The translations under genes and the position numbers were made by a program. Shown here one piece after another: positions 46,531 to 54,597 of a stretch of DNA of 64,000 bases. Origin of the DNA: Mycolicibacterium austroafricanum. GTDB taxonomy: Bacteria > Actinomycetota > Actinomycetes > Mycobacteriales > Mycobacteriaceae. Within the stretch, counting starts at the first letter, position 1; each line of letters starts with the position of its first letter. The stretch is from NCBI RefSeq assembly GCF_000612725.1, contig NZ_HG964453.1:83010-147009 (forward strand), written 5' to 3'. The notes beneath the pieces were generated by a model. The model saw only the letters and a program-made list of their open reading frames with translations, made no database searches and was not told the DNA's origin.

Positions 46531-47403
46531 ATGAGCGACCTGAAGTATCTGGATCTGCATGGCGATCGCGTCGCCTACCGGGACGTCGGTCGCGGCGAGG
46601 AGACGCTCCTGCTGCTTCACGGCATGGCGGGAAGCTCCGACACCTGGCGCGCGGTGCTGCCCCAGCTGGCGAAGCGATACCGGGTGATTGCGCCCGATCT
46701 GCTCGGACACGGCCAGTCCGCCAAGCCGCGCAGCGACTACTCGCTGGGCGCCTTCGCCGTGGGGCTGCGTGATTTCCTCGACGAACTGGGCATCTCGCGG
46801 GTCACCGTCGTGGGTCAGTCGCTGGGCGGCGGGGTGGCGATGCAGTTCGTCTACCAGCATCCCGACTACTGCCAGCGGCTGGTGCTGATCAGCAGCGGCG
46901 GCCTCGGTCAGGACGTGGGCTGGACGCTGCGCCTGTTGTCCGCGCCAGGCGCCGAGCTGCTCATGCCGGTCATCGCGCCACCGCCGGTGGTGAGAGTCGG
47001 CAACACACTCCGCAACTGGTTCTCCGCGGTGAACATCCAGTCACCCCGCGGCGCCGAGATGTGGAGCGCGTACTCGTCGCTGTCTGATGCACAGACCCGC
47101 CAGGCGTTCCTTCGCACCCTACGATCGGTCGTCGATTACCGCGGTCAGGCGGTCAGCGCGCTCAACCGGCTGCACCTGACGTCGGATCTGCCGCTGCTGG
47201 TGATCTGGGGCGACGAGGACCGCATCATCCCCGTGGAACACGGTTATGCGCTCAACGAAGCACGGCCGGGCTGCCGCCTCGAAATCCTGGCCGGGGTCGG
47301 TCACTTTCCTCACGTCGAGAAGCCGACCGAGGTGGTGGATCTGCTCGAGGACTTCATCTCGACGACCGGACAGTCCAGCGCAGTCGAGACGCCGACGCAC
47401 TGA
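46531..47403 (+). CDS. alpha/beta hydrolase
   Basis: This 290-aa alpha/beta hydrolase has the oxyanion region LLLLHGMAGSSDTWR and DLLGHGQSAKP. The nucleophile elbow is VVGQSLGGGVAMQF, the acid Asp lies in IWGDEDRIIPVEHG, and the His is in GVGHFPHVEKP. The catalytic triad is complete. ATG 46531 follows a GACGGGGGA stretch. Carbon-ester or C-C hydrolysis cannot be told apart. It is convergent with the whiB6-like gene, with 5 nt between stops. Confidence 0.9.
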   Translation: MSDLKYLDLHGDRVAYRDVGRGEETLLLLHGMAGSSDTWRAVLPQLAKRYRVIAPDLLGHGQSAKPRSDYSLGAFAVGLRDFLDELGISRVTVVGQSLGGGVAMQFVYQHPDYCQRLVLISSGGLGQDVGWTLRLLSAPGAELLMPVIAPPPVVRVGNTLRNWFSAVNIQSPRGAEMWSAYSSLSDAQTRQAFLRTLRSVVDYRGQAVSALNRLHLTSDLPLLVIWGDEDRIIPVEHGYALNEARPGCRLEILAGVGHFPHVEKPTEVVDLLEDFISTTGQSSAVETPTH

Positions 47404-47408
47404 CCGGG

Positions 47409-47681
47409 TCAACGCCTCCTGGCCGAGAACCCGTTGCGTTCCGCCAATGACCGGAGCTGCTTGAGCGCGAACTGCCGGTTGCGGCCCCCCTCGGGCAGCA
47501 CGATGCCCGCCCACAACCCCACCGCGCCCGGCGTCACGCAGGCGTCACGGGCACACTGCCAGCGCCGTGGGCACGCGCGGCACAGCGACTTCGCGCCCTC
47601 GTCGGCGGTGACCATCCATCGGTCGGGATCGCGCGTGCACGGCGCGGTCCATGCTTCCTCTTCGATCCGTATCGAATTCAT
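47409..47681 (-). CDS. whiB6: WhiB6-like Fe-S regulatory protein
   Basis: This 90-aa WhiB protein has the four cluster cysteines C15, C34, C37 and C43 (APCTRDPDRW, then SLCRACPRRWQCARDAC). The WhiB turn reads GLWAGIVLPEGGR. The CTxDPDRW, CRACPRRWxCARDA and FALxQLRSLAERNG stretches follow M. tuberculosis WhiB6 as I recall it, more than the other WhiB types. ATG 47681 is favoured by GGAAGGGAAGG just upstream over ATG 47711. Such proteins bind the housekeeping sigma factor and respond to O2 or NO. It is divergent from a TetR gene. Confidence 0.86.
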   Translation of the reverse strand: MNSIRIEEEAWTAPCTRDPDRWMVTADEGAKSLCRACPRRWQCARDACVTPGAVGLWAGIVLPEGGRNRQFALKQLRSLAERNGFSARRR

Positions 47682-47765
47682 GGACACCTTCCCTTCCGTC
47701 CCCGTCGTCATCGACAATACGTTTGTATCGTAGGAACAATACTGCCGTACTGTCGACTTCAGCTG

Positions 47766-48419
47766 GTGGCGATGTTGTCTACGGTGAACACTGTGGTGTC
47801 GGATGTCGGGCGGACGGGCGCGGAGGAACCGCGCAACATCGAGAGAATCCGCGCCGCGGCACTGCGTAGTTTGGCGGCGAACGGCGCCGCGGCAACGACG
47901 ATGCGAGGGGTGGCCGCGGCGGCGGGGGTGTCGCTGGGGCTCGTGCAGCACCACTTCGCCACCAAGGCCGGCTTGATCAACGACGTCGACGAGTACGTGC
48001 TGCGGTTGATCACCACCACGATGTCCCGGCCCCTGGCGGACCCGCCGGTCGACTCCGTCGTCGAGATCGGCGACCGGGTCACCACCCTCTTCTCCGAACA
48101 TCCTGACGTGGCCACCTATCTCGGCCGCGCCCTCGTCGACGGCAGCCCCGCCGGGGTCAGGATCTTCGACACCCTCTTCGCCGTCGGCGTCGCGCGCTGG
48201 CAGCAACGGCTCGATCGGGGCGAGCTGCGCCCCGATGTCGACATCACGTGGGCCGCGATCAACGGCCTGGTGCTCGCGCTGGGCGCCATCAGCCTCCGGT
48301 CGCATCTCGACCGGCATCTCGCCGAACCGCTCATCTCGCCCGGTCAACTCGCCCGTTGGCAGAAGGCGGTTGACGCGCTGTTGCGCGAGGGGCTGTTTCG
48401 GCGCCCGGTATCCGAATAG
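47766..48419 (+). CDS. TetR family transcriptional regulator
   Basis: This 217-aa protein has a TetR helix-turn-helix at about residues 40-62 (TTMRGVAAAAGVSLGLVQHH, then FATKAGLINDVDEYV). A C-terminal ligand domain follows. Several starts are possible near the N-terminus (GTG 47766, ATG 47772). The 84-bp gap to the divergent whiB6 gene contains two CAATAC direct repeats (47715-47720, 47737-47742) and a loose TTGT-N9-ACAA, either of which might be its site. It may control itself and whiB6. It ends 5 nt before the convergent AraC gene's stop. Confidence 0.85.
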   Translation: MAMLSTVNTVVSDVGRTGAEEPRNIERIRAAALRSLAANGAAATTMRGVAAAAGVSLGLVQHHFATKAGLINDVDEYVLRLITTTMSRPLADPPVDSVVEIGDRVTTLFSEHPDVATYLGRALVDGSPAGVRIFDTLFAVGVARWQQRLDRGELRPDVDITWAAINGLVLALGAISLRSHLDRHLAEPLISPGQLARWQKAVDALLREGLFRRPVSE

Positions 48420-48424
48420 CGGTC

Positions 48425-49288
48425 TCAGTCAGAGGCGTCGGCGACCCGCTTGCGATATGCCGACGGGGTCTCGCCGCAGAACTGTGTGAAGGCCCGCGTG
48501 AACGAGCTGACGCTGTCGAACCCGACCGCGGTGGCTGTTCCCTGCACGGACTGCGTCGGGGCGGTCAGCAGGGCCATGGCCCGCAGCATGCGTGCATGCA
48601 GAAGGTAAGTGCGCCAAGGTAATCCGAGTGTTTCGGCGAAGAGTCGGCGCAGCGTGCGCTCCGACACCGACACGGCTCTGCTGACTTCCTCGCAGGTGAC
48701 GGTGTCCAGATGCTGCTTGGTGTACGCCATCGCCGCGGCCACGATCGGATTGTCGGACGTCGGCAGGCTCAGCGGGGCTTCGTGGTCGAGCGCCTCGCAG
48801 ACCAGAGCGGCCAGGGTGCGGAAGAAGCCGTCGGCGACGCCGTCATCGTCGCCGGCGCCGGGCCTGCGTTCGATGTGCCAGCGCAGCGCGTAGATCATCA
48901 TCTCGCGGATCAGCGGCGACACGGCCAGGATGCGGGCCCGGTCCCCGCCGTCGGGGATCAGGGTGGGGTCGAACATCACCGCGACCGTCTTGACGTCCGG
49001 GTTCATCACCGCCTGATGCTCGAGTCCGGCCGGGATCCACGCTGCCTGCTGCGGCGGCAGGAGATAGTGCGCGGAGTCGGTCTCCACCTCGACGACGCCG
49101 TGCAGCGCGTATTCGATCTGGTGCACGTCATGGGAGTGCCAGCCGGTGATGAGGGCGTCACCTTCGTAGAGGTAGCTGCCGCCGAGTGCGCGGCCGCCTC
49201 GGCGCAGGTCGATCACCCGACGCGGAGAGTCCGCACCCAGGTTGGCCGCTTCGGACAAGATCCTGTCCGAAGACGCAGAGCCGGTCAT
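48425..49288 (-). CDS. AraC family transcriptional regulator with cupin sensor
   Basis: This 287-aa protein has an N-terminal cupin (DALITGWHSHDVHQIEYALH, then LLPPQQAAWIPAGLEHQAV). Two C-terminal AraC helix-turn-helix units follow (VTCEEVSRAVSVSERTLRRL and QGTATAVGFDSVSSFTRAFT). It should respond to a small ligand and act on nearby DNA. Its ATG is only 24 bp from the divergent amidohydrolase ATG. The - strand TACCGT (49302-49297) sits 8 nt before the ATG, so a near-leaderless transcript is likely. The amidohydrolase gene is its most probable target. Confidence 0.9.
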   Translation of the reverse strand: MTGSASSDRILSEAANLGADSPRRVIDLRRGGRALGGSYLYEGDALITGWHSHDVHQIEYALHGVVEVETDSAHYLLPPQQAAWIPAGLEHQAVMNPDVKTVAVMFDPTLIPDGGDRARILAVSPLIREMMIYALRWHIERRPGAGDDDGVADGFFRTLAALVCEALDHEAPLSLPTSDNPIVAAAMAYTKQHLDTVTCEEVSRAVSVSERTLRRLFAETLGLPWRTYLLHARMLRAMALLTAPTQSVQGTATAVGFDSVSSFTRAFTQFCGETPSAYRKRVADASD

Positions 49289-49296
49289 GTCCTGAG

Positions 49297-49306
49297 ACGG
49301 TACTAC
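49297..49306. promoter_or_regulatory. overlapping divergent -10 boxes of araC-type gene and amidohydrolase
   Basis: On the - strand TACCGT (49302-49297) lies 8 nt before the AraC ATG. On the + strand TACTAC (49301-49306) lies 6 nt before the amidohydrolase ATG. The two boxes share bases 49301-49302. There is no room for ribosome sites on either side. Confidence 0.55.
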
Positions 49307-49312
49307 TGGGAT

Positions 49313-50578
49313 ATGCAGACAGACGACCTGATTCTGGTGAGCATCGACGATCACGTGGTGGAGCCGCCGGACATGTTCCTGCGGCACGTCCCTGCCAAGT
49401 ACCGCGAAGAGGCGCCCATCGTCGTCACCGACGACAAGGGTGTCGATCAGTGGATGTATCAGGGCCGTCCCCAGGGGGTCAGCGGCCTCAACGCCGTGGT
49501 CTCCTGGCCGGCCGAGGAGTGGGGCCGCGATCCTGCCGGCTTCGCCGAGATGCGTCCCGGGGTGTACGACGTCCACGAGCGGGTCCGTGACATGAACCGC
49601 AACGGCATCCTCGCGTCGATGTGCTTCCCGACGTTCACCGGCTTCTCCGCCCGGCATCTCAACATGACCCGCGAGGACGTCACGCTGGTGATGGTTTCGG
49701 CCTACAACGACTGGCACATCGACGAGTGGGCGGGCTCGTATCCGGACCGCTTCATCCCGATCGCCATCCTGCCGACGTGGAATGTCGAGGCGATGTGCGC
49801 CGAGATCCGCCGGGTGGCCGCCAAGGGCTGCCGTGCGGTGACGATGCCCGAACTGCCGCACCTGGAAGGGCTTCCGAGCTACCACGACGACGACTACTGG
49901 GGCCCGGTGTTCCGCACCTTGAGCGAGGAGAACGTGGTGATGTGCCTGCACATCGGCACGGGCTTCGGCGCGATCAGCATGGCGCCCAACGCGCCCATCG
50001 ACAACCTGATCATCCTCGCCACCCAGGTGTCGGCGATGTGCGCCCAGGACCTGTTGTGGGGACCGGCGATGCGCAACTATCCCGACCTGAAGTTCGCGTT
50101 CTCCGAAGGCGGCATCGGCTGGATACCGTTCTATCTCGACCGCAGCGACCGGCACTACACGAACCAGAAGTGGCTGCGCCGCGACTTCGGCGACAAGCTG
50201 CCCAGCGACGTGTTCCGTGAGCACTCGCTGGCCTGCTACGTCACCGACAAGACCTCGCTGAAACTGCGGCACGAGATCGGCATCGACATCATCGCGTGGG
50301 AGTGCGACTATCCGCACTCGGACTGCTTCTGGCCCGACGCCCCGGAGAAGGTGCTCGCGGAACTGAACGCAGCGGGGGCGTCGGACTCGGATATCAACAA
50401 GATCACGTGGGAGAACTCCTGCCGCTTCTTCTCCTGGGATCCGTTCAAGCTGACTCCGAAGGAGCAGGCCACGGCAGGCGCCTTACGCGCCAAGGCCACC
50501 GACGTCGACACGTCGATCCGGCCCAGGGCCGAATGGGCCCGGCTCTACAACGAGAAGCAGCAGTTCGCTCAGGCCTGA
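49313..50578 (+). CDS. amidohydrolase 2 family protein
   Basis: This 421-aa TIM-barrel metal hydrolase or decarboxylase opens with the motif LVSIDDHVVEPPDMFLRHVP, where the usual HxH is DDH. A metal His lies in VVMCLHIGTGFG and the final acidic residue in WECDYPHSDCFWPD. Family members cleave or decarboxylate rings and lactones. In mycobacteria many copies accompany steroid or terpenoid catabolic genes. It appears leaderless. A small GCCGGC hairpin follows the stop. Substrate unknown. Confidence 0.88.
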   Translation: MQTDDLILVSIDDHVVEPPDMFLRHVPAKYREEAPIVVTDDKGVDQWMYQGRPQGVSGLNAVVSWPAEEWGRDPAGFAEMRPGVYDVHERVRDMNRNGILASMCFPTFTGFSARHLNMTREDVTLVMVSAYNDWHIDEWAGSYPDRFIPIAILPTWNVEAMCAEIRRVAAKGCRAVTMPELPHLEGLPSYHDDDYWGPVFRTLSEENVVMCLHIGTGFGAISMAPNAPIDNLIILATQVSAMCAQDLLWGPAMRNYPDLKFAFSEGGIGWIPFYLDRSDRHYTNQKWLRRDFGDKLPSDVFREHSLACYVTDKTSLKLRHEIGIDIIAWECDYPHSDCFWPDAPEKVLAELNAAGASDSDINKITWENSCRFFSWDPFKLTPKEQATAGALRAKATDVDTSIRPRAEWARLYNEKQQFAQA

Positions 50579-50580
50579 TT

Positions 50581-50594
50581 GCCGGCTCGCCGGC
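50581..50594 (+). terminator. short GCCGGC hairpin after the amidohydrolase gene
   Basis: GCCGGC-TC-GCCGGC begins 2 nt after the stop, between convergent genes. It is a six-base stem with a two-base loop and no T-run. A near-identical hairpin follows the acyl-CoA synthetase gene at 62170-62184. Confidence 0.4.
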
Positions 50595-50604
50595 GTGCGT
50601 TGAT

Positions 50605-52428
50605 TCAGTCCCGCAGCCGGCGCAGTGCGCGCCCCGGTGACCATCGTGCCGGCTGCGGGGGCTGACGCCGGACGTAGGGCCACGGGCGGTTGCGCTCCGG
50701 GATGGATTCCGCCCGCACGGATTTGAGCTGGGCCCGTAGATGCGCGCGCAGTTCGTGCAGGTCGGGATCGGTCCAGCGGTTGTGCTGCTCCACGGGATCA
50801 TCGGTGAGGTCGTAGAGCTCCCACTGATCGTCGAGCGGATCGGTGCGGTACATCGGTCCGCCGATGCCGTCGGCCGCCAGGTGGCACACCCCCGGTTCTG
50901 TCCAGGTGCCGGGATCGTCGAACGAACGCACCAGTTTCCACAGGTGTCCGTGTCCGCCCGGCGCGGCATCTTCGTCGACCCGGATCACCAGACCCTCGAA
51001 GTTGGCGGCCGTGTGGGCCGGAATCCGGATGCGCAGGGGTGCAGGCACTTTCGAGGTCAGCTTCAATGCGCGGGCCAACCCGGACGCACCGGTGTCGCCT
51101 TCGAGGACGTTGTCCCGCGTCATCAGGTACACGCACCGATGATCGTCGGCCGGCGCGCCGTCGACCACGGGCATCAGGTCGCTTCCCGGCAGCGGATGCA
51201 CCTCCGAGAACGACTCTGCCAGCACGGTTGCGGCCGCGTCGACGTCGACGCCCGCCGCCGACAGCAGGGTCGGCACCAGGTCGACGTGCGACGTCGGCGC
51301 CGTCACGGTGCGCGCCGTGGTCGGACGGGCGCCCACCCTGGCGATGACGAACGGGACCCGGGTGGCCTCGTCGTAGAGGTTGAACCATTTCTGGTGCAAC
51401 CCGCCGTGGGCGCCGAGCAGGTCGCCGTGATCAGCGGTGCGCACCAGCACGGTGTCGTCAGGTCCGTCGCCGGATCCACCCTCGGTGACCGCGCGGCGCA
51501 CCCGGTCGATGGGGGTGTCGACCTCGGCGTGCAGTCGGTAGTACAGGTCGCGGTAGCGCTGGGCGTTGCGCCGGTAGGTCCGCTCGATCGACCATGCCGG
51601 GCCGTATCCGGAGTAGTACGCCTCGCGGAACGCGATCTGCGCGGCGGGTTTGGTGGACAGGTCCTCGTCCGCGGTCGGTGCGGCAGGAACCGGGGGAGGG
51701 TCCAGCGGTGAGGCGGGCAGCGGGTTGCGGCGCGCCCAGGCCGGAAACAGCACGATGTCATGGGGATTGACGAAGCTGGCCACCAGCAGGAACGGCCGCA
51801 TCGCGTCGGGGTCACCCGCGCGTCGCCGCGCGTAGCGGTCTTTCAGCCAGGCGACCACGCGGTCGGCGATCAGCGGGTCACGGCGGATCCCGGCGTTGGA
51901 AAGCTTGGCGCCGTGCGGTTCCGGGCCGACCCAACCCGAAAAGCCGTATGGGGACAGCGGATCCGCCTCCAGATACCTGTGCACCGCGGCCGGGTCGACG
52001 ACGCCGTCGTCGTCGTTGGTGTCGAGCGACCGGCCGGTGCCGGGGTCGATGAGATCGGCGTGCGAGATGTGCCACTTGCCGTCGTAGTGGGTGTCGTAGC
52101 CGGCGGCGCGCAACCAGTTGCCCAGGGTGGGCACCTCGCCGCGGCGCAGCCAGCGCAGCCGGGAATCGTCGTGTGCCTTGCCGATGCCGTCGGTCTGGGT
52201 CACCCCGTGCAGGTCGGGGTACTGGCCGGTGAAGATGGTCGGGCGACTCGGCACGCAGGCCAGTGAGCCTGTGTAGTGGCGTAGGAAGCTGACGCCGTTC
52301 TCGTCGAACCACCTTCTGCCGCCCAGTGTCCGACTGCGCCATGCGCGAACGGTGTCGGGTTCGTAGGGAGGTGTCGCGCGCTCCTCGTCGGTCATGACGA
52401 CGACGATGTCGGGCCGTTCGGTGGTCAT
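50605..52428 (-). CDS. sulfatase (formylglycine-dependent type)
   Basis: This 607-aa protein has the type I sulfatase signature CVPSRPTIFTGQ, with C58 to be converted to formylglycine. It also has the metal-site start RPDIVVVMTDEERATPP, HYDGKWHISHADL, and VRTADHGDLLGAHGG with the second metal Asp-His. It should hydrolyse a sulfate or phosphate ester. No signal peptide is seen, so it acts in the cytoplasm. The ATG overlaps the stop of the SRPBCC gene (ATGA). The order TetR-SRPBCC-sulfatase suggests one operon. A linked sulfatase-modifying enzyme is not in the window. Confidence 0.9.
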   Translation of the reverse strand: MTTERPDIVVVMTDEERATPPYEPDTVRAWRSRTLGGRRWFDENGVSFLRHYTGSLACVPSRPTIFTGQYPDLHGVTQTDGIGKAHDDSRLRWLRRGEVPTLGNWLRAAGYDTHYDGKWHISHADLIDPGTGRSLDTNDDDGVVDPAAVHRYLEADPLSPYGFSGWVGPEPHGAKLSNAGIRRDPLIADRVVAWLKDRYARRRAGDPDAMRPFLLVASFVNPHDIVLFPAWARRNPLPASPLDPPPVPAAPTADEDLSTKPAAQIAFREAYYSGYGPAWSIERTYRRNAQRYRDLYYRLHAEVDTPIDRVRRAVTEGGSGDGPDDTVLVRTADHGDLLGAHGGLHQKWFNLYDEATRVPFVIARVGARPTTARTVTAPTSHVDLVPTLLSAAGVDVDAAATVLAESFSEVHPLPGSDLMPVVDGAPADDHRCVYLMTRDNVLEGDTGASGLARALKLTSKVPAPLRIRIPAHTAANFEGLVIRVDEDAAPGGHGHLWKLVRSFDDPGTWTEPGVCHLAADGIGGPMYRTDPLDDQWELYDLTDDPVEQHNRWTDPDLHELRAHLRAQLKSVRAESIPERNRPWPYVRRQPPQPARWSPGRALRRLRD

Positions 52429-52901
52429 GGGTTCCCTTCGGTTGCCTTCGCCAACGAGTCGAGCAGGCTGTCCGAGCGTCGCGCCATCAGCCGCGCGAAG
52501 GCACGTTCCCCGAGCGGGCGCAACAGCGCACGCGACGTCCGGATCGTGGTCGTCAGGGTCACCGTCGTCGCGCCGTGGGCGCGGGGCTCCAGATTCCATC
52601 GGTTCGACACTCTGAATCCCTTGGGCACACCGGCGATCTCGTACCCGAGCACACGCGACGGCTCGAAGGCCACGATCGTCTCGACGAACGTGTCGCGGCC
52701 GCTCTGGATGCGTCGGGTCAGTCCCACCGGCTCGGGATGATCGTCACCGTTGAGCAGGCAGGAGTGGTCGATCCCGTCGGCCCACGCGGACAGGGAGCCG
52801 AAATCGGCGAGCCTCGCCCAGATCGCGGCGGACTCTGCGGAGACGGTGCGGGATCGGCTCACTTCGGCCACCGCCTCATTCAACACGTTGCCGAGGCTCA
52901 C
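52425..52901 (-). CDS. SRPBCC (START-like) family protein
   Basis: This 158-aa protein fits the polyketide-cyclase/START-like fold. [20 protein letters not shown] and [12 protein letters not shown] form the first strand and helices, [19 protein letters not shown] lies mid-protein, and a long C-terminal helix ends it. Such proteins bind lipids or cyclise polyketides. It is coupled by GTGA overlap to the upstream TetR gene and by ATGA overlap to the downstream sulfatase, so all three should be co-regulated. A carrier for the sulfatase's hydrophobic substrate is one reading. Confidence 0.83.
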   Translation of the reverse strand: MSLGNVLNEAVAEVSRSRTVSAESAAIWARLADFGSLSAWADGIDHSCLLNGDDHPEPVGLTRRIQSGRDTFVETIVAFEPSRVLGYEIAGVPKGFRVSNRWNLEPRAHGATTVTLTTTIRTSRALLRPLGERAFARLMARRSDSLLDSLAKATEGNP

Positions 52902-53473
52902 CGCGTGGTGATGCCGGCGATGACCGTGCGGGTGATCGATTCGGCGCGGTGCGGGTCGAACGATCGGCCCTCACTCAGGATGGCGTAGACGATGCCGCCG
53001 ACGATCGCGTCGGTGGCGTCGCGGGCCGATTCGGCGGTCAGTCCCTCGGCGGTCAGTCGGCCCCGCACGGCGTCGTGTATCGGCTGGTTGAAGCCGGCAT
53101 GCAGCCGTGCCGCGGTGTCCTGGTGCTCGACGCCCGCGGTGGTCAGGGCGCGCAGCATCGCGTTCCCGCGGACGGTGGTCAGCGCGGTGGCGAGGGTGAC
53201 CGCCCATGCGCACAGATCTGCGGCGACGTCGTCGGTCCGGGCGACGGGTCGCAGAATCCTGTCGGCGTCTTCGAGGGTGACATCGGCGACCAGTGCGTGC
53301 CGGCTTGGCCACCAGCGGTAGATGGTCTGTTTACCGACGCCCGCGCGTGCGGCCACCGCCTCGATGGTGAGTTTGTCGAAGCCACGTTCCATCAGTAGCT
53401 TGCGGGTCGCCTCGACGATGGCCGTGCGCGACTTCTCACTACGCCGCCGGGGCGCCGCGATATCGGTGGCCAT
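52898..53473 (-). CDS. TetR family transcriptional regulator
   Basis: This 191-aa protein has the helix-turn-helix [20 protein letters not shown] (about residues 35-54) followed by [18 protein letters not shown]. The C-terminal domain is of the TetR_C type seen in lipid- and steroid-related regulators. The start [11 protein letters not shown] at 53473 is chosen; a longer start would run toward the operator. The palindrome at 53529-53547 lies between it and the divergent SDR gene and is its likely site. It would then control both the sulfatase operon and the SDR/acyl-CoA dehydrogenase operon. Confidence 0.88.
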   Translation of the reverse strand: MATDIAAPRRRSEKSRTAIVEATRKLLMERGFDKLTIEAVAARAGVGKQTIYRWWPSRHALVADVTLEDADRILRPVARTDDVAADLCAWAVTLATALTTVRGNAMLRALTTAGVEHQDTAARLHAGFNQPIHDAVRGRLTAEGLTAESARDATDAIVGGIVYAILSEGRSFDPHRAESITRTVIAGITTR

Positions 53474-53528
53474 CAGGAGAACCTGACCGGCTTTACACGC
53501 TGAGGCATCGCCCGTAGTGTGCCACAAG

Positions 53529-53547
53529 ACGAGACGTTGCGTCTCGT
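53529..53547. promoter_or_regulatory. TetR-type operator palindrome
   Basis: ACGAGACG (53529-53536) and CGTCTCGT (53540-53547) are perfect 8-bp arms around TTG. A possible -10, TAAGCT (53548-53553), for the rightward SDR operon abuts it. The site lies between the divergent TetR gene and the SDR gene, the classic position for an autoregulatory operator. Confidence 0.78.
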
Positions 53548-53583
53548 TAAGCTGATGGCAGAAAGAAGCCGGGTGATTTCCTG

Positions 53584-54597
53584 ATGGCGGGAACGAAGTT
53601 GGTGATCGGTGCCAGCGGCTTCCTGGGATCCCACGTCACCAAGCAGTTGATCGCCGCAGGCGAGGACGACGTCCGGGTCCTGATCCGCACCACCAGCTCG
53701 ACGCGCGGCATCGACGGACTGCCGGTGCAAGTCCACTACGGCGACATCTTCGACACCGGCGCGCTGCGGGCCGCGATGGCCGGCTGTGACGTCGTCTACT
53801 ACTGCGTGGTCGATGCACGTCCGTGGCTGCGGGATCCGGCACCGATGTGGCGGACCAACGTCGACGGGCTGCGCAATGTCCTCGACGTCGCGGTCGGCGC
53901 CGGCCTGCACCGCTTCGTCTTCACCAGCTCCATCGGCACGATCGGGCTGGCCGCGGACGGACTGGCCGACGAAGACACGGCGCACAACTGGCTGGACAAG
54001 GGCGGTGCCTATATCCGGTCCCGGGTGGAGGCCGAACAGATGGTGCTCCGGTACAGCGCGGAGAAGGGGCTGCCCGCAGTCGCGATGTGCGTGGCCAACA
54101 CCTACGGACCGGGCGACTTCCTGCCGACGCCGCACGGCGGGATGCTCGCCGCTGCGGTGGCGGGCAGGCTCCCGTTCTACATCGACGGCTACGACGCCGA
54201 GGTGGTCGGCATCGAGGATGCGGCGCGCGCGATGATCCTCGCCGCGGAGCGTGGCCGCACCGGCGAGCGTTACATCGTCAGCGAGCGGTTCATGAGCACT
54301 CGGGAGATACATGAAATCGGTTGTGCCGCAGTGGGAGTCGCGCCGCCGAAGTTCGGTGTCCCGATCCGGGTGATGTCGGCGGCCGGGTATCTGAGCGAAG
54401 GAGTGGCCCGGCTTCGCGGCAAGGACACCATGCTCACGCCGCTCAACATCCGCCTGATGCACATCATGTCGCCGATGGACCATTCCAAGGCTGTTCGTGA
54501 ACTCGACTGGCACCCGCAACCCACATCGGAGGCAATCGTGGCGGCCGCGCACTTCTTCCGGGACCGGCGTCAGCGTGCGGCACAGGGGGCCCGATGA
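53584..54597 (+). CDS. NAD(P)-dependent epimerase/3-beta-HSD-like SDR with altered catalytic Lys
   Basis: This 337-aa extended SDR has the cofactor motif GASGFLG at residues 9-15, the Ser of [11 protein letters not shown] and the Tyr at 143. The usual YxxxK reads YIRSR, so Arg147 replaces the catalytic Lys. It most resembles 3-beta-hydroxysteroid dehydrogenase/epimerase-type proteins. It starts a run with the fused acyl-CoA dehydrogenase (ATGA overlap), thiolase-like, DUF35 and NTF2-fold genes. Oxidation of a hydroxyl on a steroid- or terpenoid-like CoA ester is the likely job, if the Arg still supports catalysis. Confidence 0.85.
   Translation: MAGTKLVIGASGFLGSHVTKQLIAAGEDDVRVLIRTTSSTRGIDGLPVQVHYGDIFDTGALRAAMAGCDVVYYCVVDARPWLRDPAPMWRTNVDGLRNVLDVAVGAGLHRFVFTSSIGTIGLAADGLADEDTAHNWLDKGGAYIRSRVEAEQMVLRYSAEKGLPAVAMCVANTYGPGDFLPTPHGGMLAAAVAGRLPFYIDGYDAEVVGIEDAARAMILAAERGRTGERYIVSERFMSTREIHEIGCAAVGVAPPKFGVPIRVMSAAGYLSEGVARLRGKDTMLTPLNIRLMHIMSPMDHSKAVRELDWHPQPTSEAIVAAAHFFRDRRQRAAQGAR

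Noticed and set aside
47409..47681. Calling the WhiB protein WhiB7
   Set aside because: It lacks the RGRP AT-hook at the C-terminus, and its core matches the WhiB6 pattern instead.
47715..47742. TTGT-N9-ACAA and CAATAC repeats as a firm operator for the TetR gene at 47766
   Set aside because: Symmetry is weak compared with the perfect palindromes at 3428 and 53529. It is mentioned only as a possibility in the gene entry.
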